A program made the position numbers and the translations under genes. Shown one piece after another: positions 7,243-13,056 of a stretch of DNA of 22,008 nt (within the stretch, counting starts at the first letter, position 1; each line of letters opens with the position of its first letter). The notes beneath the pieces were generated by a model. It was not told where the DNA came from, made no database searches, and saw nothing but the letters and a program-made list of their open reading frames with translations. This stretch comes from a virus. The stretch covers positions 1 through 22,008 of the IMG/VR virus record IMGVR_UViG_3300037264_002857, one strand, 5' to 3'.

Positions 7243-8193
7243 TCAGGTGTACTCGGTCATGCGAGCGGCGCCCGTACCCGCGCCGGACCAGATTCCGTCG
7301 ATCCGTCCGGTGTAGCCGAAGGGCACCTCGTAGTAGTCGCCCACGAAGAGCTTCGCGGTGAAGTCGATGACCGTCGCCGTCGTCCCCATCTTCACGAAGA
7401 GGATTCGCCCGCCGCCCGCGTCGTTGAAGATCGACGCCCCCTTGCGGGCCGCGTTCAGCGCGAGGAGCGTGTCGCTGGCGGCGTTCGTCGCCACGTCGCT
7501 GCGCGTCGCAGTGGCGCTCGTCGCTGGGGTGACGGGAATCGCTGACTGGTCGCTCGCGATGACGACGGGCGTCGAGGCGGCCATCGCCTTCTGGCCGAGC
7601 GTGTTGATGCGCGCCTGGAACGCGACCGTGGTGAGAACGCCCGCGAGCGTGCCCTCGGTCGCTGCGCCAGTCGGCAGCGGCAGCGACGCGGCGCTGATGG
7701 GCTGCGTCGTGGTGCCGGTGGGATCGACCCGAATCGGATTCGTTACGGTGCCGCCCGCGATGCTGCCGCCCGCACCGGGCAGGCGCACCGAGACGCCGAG
7801 CCCGTACTCGGTGCCGCCTCCGGTATCGAGGTCGAACATGCGCGCGGCTTGGAGGTTCGTCCCGTCGCTGCCGCCGATCTGATCACTGCTGCCCGGCGCC
7901 ACTGCGCCGTTGACGCCGACCGCAGGCGACGCGAACGAGCCGCTGACAGGAATCGCCGTGCCGCCGACGACGCCTTGGATCGAGACCACGCCGCCAGCGG
8001 GCGTCCCGGCGACGCCAGCCCCGACGACGACCATGCGCCCCGACGAGTCGCCTCTGATGTAGCGGGAGTTCGTCCCGTCCGACAGCATCGCGATCAGACC
8101 GGGCGTAGCCGCAGGGACCGCGACGCCGTCTTGCGCAGCAAGCTGGACTCCTGCGGAGTCGGAGAGAATGGCGATCGGGGAATCCTGGCTCAT
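7243..8193 (-). CDS. Repetitive beta-rich fibre or appendage protein
   Basis: A 316-residue protein; its ATG overlaps the previous stop as ATGA and follows CGAGGACCGTAAC. Composition is Gly/Ala/Ser/Thr/Val-rich with hardly any Lys or Cys, typical of fibrous beta proteins on virions. Residues 1-100 hold short repeated turns (AVPAATPG, AIPVSGSF); the middle has PVSG/PI-type turns; around 205-225 there is ASTPVVIASDQSAIPV, a segment I recognise from many phage structural proteins. The last ~90 residues form a distinct domain ending FVGDYYEVPFGYTGRIDGIWSGAG, typical of a C-terminal beta sandwich. It may be a head fibre, neck whisker or decoration protein. No receptor-binding motif can be named. 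Confidence 0.65.
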   Translation of the reverse strand: MSQDSPIAILSDSAGVQLAAQDGVAVPAATPGLIAMLSDGTNSRYIRGDSSGRMVVVGAGVAGTPAGGVVSIQGVVGGTAIPVSGSFASPAVGVNGAVAPGSSDQIGGSDGTNLQAARMFDLDTGGGTEYGLGVSVRLPGAGGSIAGGTVTNPIRVDPTGTTTQPISAASLPLPTGAATEGTLAGVLTTVAFQARINTLGQKAMAASTPVVIASDQSAIPVTPATSATATRSDVATNAASDTLLALNAARKGASIFNDAGGGRILFVKMGTTATVIDFTAKLFVGDYYEVPFGYTGRIDGIWSGAGTGAARMTEYT

Positions 8194-8609
8194 GTTACGG
8201 TCCTCGTCCTACTGACTTCGAACACTGTGGTGTACGTGATCGCGTCCGTCACGGTCGCGATCACGGTGGTACCGTCCGAGGCGTAGACGGACCAGATGAT
8301 GCTCGTGGGGAGCTTGTTCGGTGCCAGCACGAGGAGCTTCGCGACGATCTTCTTCGTCTTCGTCGCGTCCTCGTACCAGATGATGCTCGTCGGGAAGGGG
8401 TCGCCGAGCGGCAGCGTCTCTCGGAACGCGCCGGAGGCCCAGCCCTCCATCGGGCCGCCCGCTGCCGCGAGGTGGATGAGTTCCCGCAGGACCGGGTGCC
8501 GATCCACATACGCCTTCGTCGCGGCCTCCTGCGCGACCAGCGGGTCGTTCAGGTTCAACGCGCGAGACGTAAGCTCGAAATCGAGGTTCGTCTTGATGGG
8601 GCGCGACAT
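8190..8609 (-). CDS. Fibre/appendage protein with duplicated beta module
   Basis: A 139-residue protein starting at ATG 8609, three bases after the upstream stop and with no good ribosome binding site, so coupled translation is likely. Residues 13-36 contain RALNLNDPLVAQEAATKAYV, the motif that in many phage fibre and appendage proteins marks the shaft or attachment region. The rest holds two copies of a short beta unit starting PTSIIW about 28 residues apart, then a terminal stretch VFEVSRTRTVT common to such modules. The underlying DNA has a perfect 16-base direct repeat (8291-8306 and 8375-8390). It is short for a fibre, so it may be an adaptor or a neck-appendage subunit. Confidence 0.65.
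   Translation of the reverse strand: MSRPIKTNLDFELTSRALNLNDPLVAQEAATKAYVDRHPVLRELIHLAAAGGPMEGWASGAFRETLPLGDPFPTSIIWYEDATKTKKIVAKLLVLAPNKLPTSIIWSVYASDGTTVIATVTDAITYTTVFEVSRTRTVT
8291..8390. repeat. 16-base direct repeat, 84 bases apart
   Basis: ACCAGATGATGCTCGT (plus strand) occurs at 8291-8306 and again at 8375-8390. The 84-base offset is 28 codons, in frame, and both copies encode the PTSIIW start of a beta unit in the fibre-like protein. It looks like an internal module duplication rather than a mobile or regulatory repeat. Confidence 0.85.
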
Positions 8610-8612
8610 CGG

Positions 8613-9812
8613 TCAGGTGCATCTAGCGTACCCTGCCAGAGGGGACGACAGGTTGACGAGAAGCTGATTCAGATTCGTGTGCTGGACAGCGACCTCGCAC
8701 TCTTGGAGCGAGCCGTCGATCGCCGTGACGGCTGGGTAGAAGCCGAGATTGTGGTTCACGGTCCACGACGCGAGGGGCACGTTCTGGGTGTGAATGTAGA
8801 CCGCGCTGCCAGGGCCGGCGGGGCCAGGGGGACCGGCGGGGCCAGGGGGACCGGGCGGTCCGGGGATTCCTGGGAAGACGACGTTCGGAGGGATGAGGCT
8901 CTGGTCCTGCGGAGGGAAGAGCGTCGGCGCGCCGGGCCCGATGAGTCCGCCGCTGGCCGGCGCGTTCACGTCGAGGAGGTAGTCGAGCTTGATCATCACG
9001 CGGAGCGGCAGCGCAGTGAGCGTGTTCTGCCTCTTCGTGAAAATGTTCATCTCGTTCCGCGTGACGTTCGCGTGGCTCTGCACGATGAACACGGGCGCGT
9101 AGTTGTAGAGGAGCGAGAAGAAGCCCCCCGCCGGGATGACGCGGTCCGCCGCAGGCATCCAGCGAATCCATCCGTTCTCGTCGATGCGGAAGTGAACGCC
9201 CTCCTCGGCGAGCCTCGCGCGCTTCGCTGCGTCCTTGTACGCGAGGCGCACGGCCTGCTTGATCCGGTAGCGCGCGGAATCACGCCCCGCAGGAAGCACG
9301 CTGCGCGCGCCCTTGCGGTTGTTCCGCGTGAGCACCTCGTCGAAGGGCATGAGGTCGTCGATTAGCTCGATCGAATCGCGGTAGCCGCACCGATGCTCGG
9401 GCGCCACGGTCGCCGAGCCCTCTCCGGTGAGCCACTGCCCCGCGTGCTTGTAAATGTCCACGCGCTGATCGAAGTTCGTCGTCCACGCCTGGATCTGCAA
9501 CGGGTCCACGTAGAAGTACCCGCTGCCGTCGCAGTCGAGGCAGTTGATCTCGGTCTGAAGCGTGACCGCGTTCATGCAGGGGCAGAGGAGTGCCTTCCGC
9601 CATACGACGAAGCGGCCCTTCTGTTCGATCGCCTGCCGGAAGAAGTCGGGCCGGAAGTCGGCGCGCTGCTTCCGCAGACGCGCGTCGTCTGCGCGGCGCG
9701 GTAGGTCGAGGTCGAGCACCGTCAGCGGCACATCGACGGCGTGATCGGACTTGCTCACGATGGGCGCGGGGCGCACGCGCCTCGGATCGATCCGTCGCGA
9801 GTCCGTGCTCAC
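8613..9812 (-). CDS. Neck-like protein fused to collagen-like segment and appendage C-terminus
   Basis: The start is GTG 9810-9812, overlapping the adaptor gene's stop as GTGA; sequence upstream in this frame is a shadow. The product has 399 residues in three parts. Residues 1-290 form an alpha/beta domain with four cysteines (CPC at 77-79 and CLDC at 91-94, the latter followed by DGSGY), which looks like a zinc or redox ribbon and suggests a structural neck or head-closure protein. Residues 315-335 are seven Gly-X-Y triplets (collagen-like), able in principle to trimerise. Residues 336-399 (IHTQNVPLASWTVNHNLGFY...) match the C-terminal domain often found on phage fibre and appendage proteins. 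The arrangement suggests a head-tail junction protein that carries or anchors an appendage. Domain names are by eye. Confidence 0.65.
   Translation of the reverse strand: MSTDSRRIDPRRVRPAPIVSKSDHAVDVPLTVLDLDLPRRADDARLRKQRADFRPDFFRQAIEQKGRFVVWRKALLCPCMNAVTLQTEINCLDCDGSGYFYVDPLQIQAWTTNFDQRVDIYKHAGQWLTGEGSATVAPEHRCGYRDSIELIDDLMPFDEVLTRNNRKGARSVLPAGRDSARYRIKQAVRLAYKDAAKRARLAEEGVHFRIDENGWIRWMPAADRVIPAGGFFSLLYNYAPVFIVQSHANVTRNEMNIFTKRQNTLTALPLRVMIKLDYLLDVNAPASGGLIGPGAPTLFPPQDQSLIPPNVVFPGIPGPPGPPGPAGPPGPAGPGSAVYIHTQNVPLASWTVNHNLGFYPAVTAIDGSLQECEVAVQHTNLNQLLVNLSSPLAGYARCT
8815..8850. repeat. Perfect 18-base tandem duplication in the collagen-like segment
   Basis: CCGGCGGGGCCAGGGGGA (plus strand) is present at 8815-8832 and again at 8833-8850, followed by a diverged third copy. 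Each unit encodes two Gly-X-Y triplets. Such repeats can change length by slippage without breaking the frame. Confidence 0.9.
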
Positions 9813-10873
9813 GCACTCACCATGCGGATGCCCTTGTAGTACCGCTTCAGATTCGGAATCTGTTCCTTCACCTGCTTCAAGTACTGGATGATGCGCGAGC
9901 CGTAGCCGGCGTTCGTGGCGGACGACGTGGTGCCGATGCTCTGCGAGAGCCCGTCCATCGAGAGCGAGATGGTCGCGATGCCGGCGCCTGCGATGAGGTC
10001 GCCGAAGATGTTGAAGGGGCCAAGCGACGCGAACATGCCGATGAGGTCGAGGATGTCCTCGGGCACCTGCCCCTCTTCGAATCCCGCCGTGTACGTGATC
10101 TCGAAAAGCTGCGGCAGATAGTCCATGCCCGTGTAGATCGCGGGCAGGAAGCTGCCGCCCTGCCCGATGAGAATGTTCGACAGCGTGCCTGCGGTCGGAA
10201 CGATCTGAAGGTGGCCCTCCGGCTTGTTCAGCCGGATCCACTCGTTCGGGAACACGATCACGTTCTGCCCGCTCGGGTATTGGACGCGGAACTCCTCGAC
10301 GTTGATGACGGGGTAGTTGTCGAGGCGGATCATGTTGAAGGCTTGGTAGTCGCCTCGGTAGTAGTCCTGCTTCTCGACGAACACGGTCGGCAGGATCGGA
10401 ATGTCGAGTTGCTTCTCCATCCAGCGAATCGCCTGGATGATGTAGTGCTGGAACACCGCGTCCGGCAGCACGCCGCCGTCGTCCTTCGTGAAGTTCACGC
10501 CGAAGAGGTAGCGCTCCTTCAGTTGGGGCACGGTGAGGATTCGACGGATCGCGAGCCCGACACCGGGGATGGGGTCGCTCGGGTCGGAGAGTTGGCCCTT
10601 GAACTCGCCGGACGTGATGGCGTAGCGCGTGCGGTAGAGCCCGTTCGGGGCGCCTCGGCGGTCCACGAACTTCTGGACGCTCTGCCCCGTCGTGAGCACG
10701 GGGCGCTCTGAGGGGAGCGTGATCTCGGTGTACGTCAGGCCGCCGTCGTCCGACCGCTCCACCACGAGGCGGTCGTACCCAGCCTCGATCGCGGCGTCGA
10801 TGTTCTCGTCCGTCACGGCCACCGTAATCACGGTGCCGATGGAGCCTGCGTCGATGCGAGCGAGCGGGGGCAC
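9809..10873 (-). CDS. Putative head-tail adaptor with N-terminal FN3-like domain
   Basis: A 354-residue protein starting with GTG 10871-10873 after AAGGAGTGACCT. Residues 1-105 resemble an FN3/Ig-like domain (YDRLVVERSDDGGLTYTEI, then a YRTRYAITSG strand), a module phages often add to virion proteins. From about 112 it looks like a head-completion adaptor: helix VPQLKERYLFGV, then a DAVFQHYIIQAIRWMEKQLDI helix, a usual early feature of gp6/gp15-like connectors, then a YYRGDY loop and beta strands with EWIRLNKPEGHLQIVP. The C-terminal helix (SRIIQYLKQVKEQIPNLKRYYKG) could contact the portal. These adaptors form a ring under the portal. Its position after head genes and before neck genes supports this; portal itself is not in the window. 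Confidence 0.65.
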   Translation of the reverse strand: MPPLARIDAGSIGTVITVAVTDENIDAAIEAGYDRLVVERSDDGGLTYTEITLPSERPVLTTGQSVQKFVDRRGAPNGLYRTRYAITSGEFKGQLSDPSDPIPGVGLAIRRILTVPQLKERYLFGVNFTKDDGGVLPDAVFQHYIIQAIRWMEKQLDIPILPTVFVEKQDYYRGDYQAFNMIRLDNYPVINVEEFRVQYPSGQNVIVFPNEWIRLNKPEGHLQIVPTAGTLSNILIGQGGSFLPAIYTGMDYLPQLFEITYTAGFEEGQVPEDILDLIGMFASLGPFNIFGDLIAGAGIATISLSMDGLSQSIGTTSSATNAGYGSRIIQYLKQVKEQIPNLKRYYKGIRMVSA

Positions 10874-10876
10874 AGG

Positions 10877-11059
10877 TCACTCCTTCGGGGACGGAGCCGG
10901 CGGCTCCGCTGCGGGATTCTTCGGAGGGGGCGAGAGCGAGAGACGTAGGTTTCGCTGGGACTGCCGAGCGGCTCGGGTTACGTGGCGCGCTGTGCGCGCG
11001 AAGTCGTCGAGGGACTGACGCATCTCCGACACTTCACTCGGTACCGGCTTCGCCTTCAT
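10877..11059 (-). CDS. Small basic protein, unknown
   Basis: A 60-residue protein starting at ATG 11059, overlapping the upstream stop as ATGA and preceded by GGAGGCAAGCG. The first ~40 residues are a probable amphipathic, Arg-rich helix (SEMRQSLDDFARTARHVTRA), followed by a Pro/Ser/Ala-rich tail (PPPKNPAAEPPAPSPKE). It has no membrane segment. The strong ribosome binding site and overlap make it likely to be real despite its size. It could be a partner of the membrane protein encoded just upstream, or a small head or assembly protein. Nothing allows a firm choice. Confidence 0.55.
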   Translation of the reverse strand: MKAKPVPSEVSEMRQSLDDFARTARHVTRAARQSQRNLRLSLSPPPKNPAAEPPAPSPKE

Positions 11060-11400
11060 CGCTTGCCTCCTGTGTGTGGTGGTGGGTGCCGCCCTCTGAC
11101 CGTGTCCTCCAGAGCCTCGATGCGCTTCTCGACGCGCTCCAACGTCGCCACAGTGCGTTCGTAGACGCCCTTCACCTCAGTCGAGGTGCGGACCTGCTCG
11201 CGGAGCGCGCCAGAGAACTCGTTCGTGACCGCGATCAGCGTGTCTCGGACCTCGCGAGCATCCGCGACTCGCGACACTTGCACCTCGTGCAACTGCCCCG
11301 AGAGCGAGCGCGCGTAGAGGGCGAGCGGAATCGTCACGAACACGAAGATCGTGCCGAAGATGCCCCCCTGCGTGATGAGTGTAGAGGTTGCTTCATCCAC
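11056..11400 (-). CDS. Membrane-anchored coiled-coil protein (possible holin-like)
   Basis: A 114-residue protein with GTG start at 11398-11400. Residues 12-29 (GGIFGTIFVFVTIPLALY) form one hydrophobic segment near the N-terminus, followed by a long helix with coiled-coil heptads (about 32-100: RSLSGQLHEVQVSRVADARE..., TLERVEKRIEALEDTV) and a basic, Pro/His-rich tail. One membrane segment plus a coiled coil is seen in some phage holin-associated and membrane-binding proteins, but no endolysin or second holin lies nearby, so a lysis role is uncertain. There is no normal ribosome binding site next to the start: GGAG lies 26 bases upstream with a palindrome between. It could equally be an uncharacterised virion or assembly protein. 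Confidence 0.6.
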   Translation of the reverse strand: MDEATSTLITQGGIFGTIFVFVTIPLALYARSLSGQLHEVQVSRVADAREVRDTLIAVTNEFSGALREQVRTSTEVKGVYERTVATLERVEKRIEALEDTVRGRHPPPHTGGKR

Positions 11401-11430
11401 GCGAGCACACGCCGATCAGATCGGCGCTCC
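11398..11430 (-). promoter_or_regulatory. Possible hairpin-split ribosome binding site
   Basis: Read on the minus strand: GGAG (11427-11430), then the inverted repeat CGCCGATC-T-GATCGGCG (11410-11426), then nine bases, then the GTG start. If the repeat folds, the spacing between GGAG and GTG drops from 26 to 9 bases, a usual distance. T4 genes 25 and 38 are known to use such split sites. The repeat also spans the stop of the upstream gene, so chance is possible. Confidence 0.35.
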
Positions 11431-12207
11431 ATTCAGTTGCCAGTCGAGAACCCGCACCGCGTTCTGAATCGTGTTCCCCGAGCTACCGATGATCAACAGG
11501 AGCCCGGAGACGATGGTTGGCGACTTCGGCAGCCCCCCGTCCGCCGTGTATGCGTTCACGATGCGCGCGCTTGGGTAGCGCGCGACGATGGCCGGGATGC
11601 TGTAGGCCCACGTCATCCAGCTTGCCGTGGTGTACGCGCCGGGCGGGACGGCTGGGCCCTGCACGGCCGCGACCTCGATGGCCCCCGGAGGTGCTGGGGA
11701 CGCGCCGATCATCTTCTTTAGGAGGACGACCTGCACGTTCGAAGTCGGCGAGCCCGCCGTCCAGACAAGGCGGCGCTGTGTCGATGTGGGGGACGAGAAC
11801 ACGCCGAGCGAGAGCCCGTGCGCGATCACGCTGTCGATGTCGCCGAGCGAGAGGATGGAGTAGTTGGCTGGGTCGCCTACCGGGTCCATCTCGACCACGA
11901 GGTTTGCGTAGGGGATGGTGTTCGGACCCAGCGCCTCCGGCTGGAGCAGTTCCGCGAGCCACTCGATGCTCACGAGGTCCGAGAGGAGCATCGGCGCCGA
12001 CAGGAAGTGCCCCAGGATGGCCTTGTTGCCGGTACCCCCGCCTGCGTAGGCCCCGGCCGTGTGCTGGTCCGTCTTCGTTCGCAGCAGCGCAGAGGTGGTG
12101 TTGAAGAGGTCCACGCTGGCCCCGTTGACCGAGTGGTCGCGGCGATCGGCAACGGGTGTCAGACCGCTGCCGCTGCCGAAGTTCGGGAACCAGCGTGGGA
12201 ACGTCAT
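11416..12207 (-). CDS. Unknown beta-rich virion protein
   Basis: The real start is ATG 12207, directly after the upstream TGA (TGAGATG) and behind GGGGGTGAG. The product is 263 residues; the longer frame upstream is an Arg/Ser-rich shadow. I do not recognise it. The N-terminus (FPRWFPNFGSGSGLTPVADRR) is followed by Ala/Gly/Thr-rich sequence and several strands (PYANLVVEMDPVG, RRLVWTAGS, NVQVVLLKKMIG), then PTIVSGLLLIIGSSGNTIQNAV near the end. There is no clear membrane segment or signal peptide. It lies between small head-associated genes and the membrane protein, so a head decoration or fibre-like role is a guess. Confidence 0.6.
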   Translation of the reverse strand: MTFPRWFPNFGSGSGLTPVADRRDHSVNGASVDLFNTTSALLRTKTDQHTAGAYAGGGTGNKAILGHFLSAPMLLSDLVSIEWLAELLQPEALGPNTIPYANLVVEMDPVGDPANYSILSLGDIDSVIAHGLSLGVFSSPTSTQRRLVWTAGSPTSNVQVVLLKKMIGASPAPPGAIEVAAVQGPAVPPGAYTTASWMTWAYSIPAIVARYPSARIVNAYTADGGLPKSPTIVSGLLLIIGSSGNTIQNAVRVLDWQLNGAPI

Positions 12208-12208
12208 C

Positions 12209-12565
12209 TCACCCCCGCTTGGACACACGCGAGAGCGGCGTGAGGATGAGGCGAGCCGTGCCTGCGGACATGATGGCCGCGATCGAGTCGTTGTGCTCCG
12301 GTCGCACGTTGATTTCAAACGCGGTCGCAAGGCCGGTCCCGAGCGGCGTGCTGGGCACGTCCGCAATCGCCACGACCGGCGTGCCGACGACGAAGGGCCC
12401 AGCACGCACCCACGCGCGGTTCAGGCCCGCGTCGATCAGTTGCACGAGGTACCGACCGGGCGCGAGCTTCGGCGACGCCGCGCTCGCCACGGTGAGCGGG
12501 ACCGCTTGCGCGAAGCCCAGGTCGGCCGAGTAGAAGTCCAGTAGGTCGTCGCCGCGCGCGCTCAT
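12209..12565 (-). CDS. Small head-associated (decoration-like) protein
   Basis: A 118-residue protein starting at ATG 12565 after GGAGGGACC. It reads as a small beta sandwich: AVPLTVASAASPKLAPGRYLV, then VRAGPFVVGTPVV, then GLATAFEINVRPEHNDSIAAI and a final GTARLILTPLSR strand. The phrase 'NDSIAAIMSAGTA' resembles a pattern seen in small phage head proteins that decorate the capsid surface or connect to the neck, but I cannot name a family. It lies second after the major capsid protein, a usual location for decoration proteins. It could also be a connector subunit. Confidence 0.6.
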   Translation of the reverse strand: MSARGDDLLDFYSADLGFAQAVPLTVASAASPKLAPGRYLVQLIDAGLNRAWVRAGPFVVGTPVVAIADVPSTPLGTGLATAFEINVRPEHNDSIAAIMSAGTARLILTPLSRVSKRG

Positions 12566-12586
12566 GGTCCCTCCGTGTGGATTCGA

Positions 12587-12970
12587 TCAGTCGCCGTAGA
12601 TCGCCTTGTTCAGGGCCGCCTTCATCTCGGCGAGCTTCATCGACTCGGTGATCTCGACGCCGTGCGCCTTCGCGAGCGCGAGCGCGTCAGCCTTCGACTT
12701 CAGCCCGTCGATGTCAGGGCCGACCTCCTCCGCAGACTCGGCCACGGGCGCCGGCACCGGGGCCGGTGGCGCGGGGACGGGAGCGGGAGCCGCCTTCGTG
12801 GTGACCGCACCGATGGAGCCTGCCGGACGCCAGCCCGGCGTACTGCCGAGCGCGTTGGCCTCTTCGTCGGAGAGGTTGTCGATGACCCCGTCACCGTCCG
12901 TCTGGACGACGCGACCGCTCCGAAGTCGAAGCTGGGTCCACGGGAGATTCTTGTTCTGGATGCGTGCCAT
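12587..12970 (-). CDS. Small head protein with C-terminal HeH/SAP-like domain
   Basis: I take the start as ATG 12970, which has AGGAGGG upstream, rather than an earlier ATG at 13033, which lies within a hairpin and would add a low-quality extension. The product has 127 residues. Residues 9-48 (LPWTQLRLRSGRVVQTDGDG..., ending PGW) look like a small beta module seen in head-associated proteins. Residues 59-78 are a Pro-Ala linker. Residues 87-125 (IDGLKSKADALALAKAHGV... AEMKAALNKAI) resemble HeH/SAP/LEM-like helical folds, which can bind nucleic acid or protein. It follows the capsid gene. A role in head completion or DNA contact is plausible, not shown. Confidence 0.65.
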   Translation of the reverse strand: MARIQNKNLPWTQLRLRSGRVVQTDGDGVIDNLSDEEANALGSTPGWRPAGSIGAVTTKAAPAPVPAPPAPVPAPVAESAEEVGPDIDGLKSKADALALAKAHGVEITESMKLAEMKAALNKAIYGD

Positions 12971-12993
12971 GTTCCTGATTCCCTCCTGAGAGA

Positions 12994-13035
12994 CGACGAA
13001 GGCGGGCGAGCCGTGGGGCGCGCCCGCCTTCATCG
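12994..13035 (-). other. Long stable hairpin just after the major capsid gene
   Basis: On the minus strand CGATGAAGGCGGGCG (13021-13035) can pair with CGCCCGCCTTCGTCG (12994-13008): 15 base pairs with one G-T(U) wobble and a 12-base loop that itself holds GCC...GGC. It lies in the 86-base gap between capsid and the next gene. There is no T-run, so it may be an mRNA stability or processing element, or a weak terminator or attenuator. Confidence 0.7.
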
Positions 13036-13056
13036 TACCCGATCAGGGCTCAGTCG

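Noticed and set aside
9813-10880. N-terminal part of a longer frame leading into the neck/collagen protein
   Set aside because: It is an out-of-frame, Arg/His-rich reading of the adaptor gene; the GTGA overlap at 9809-9812 gives a proper start.
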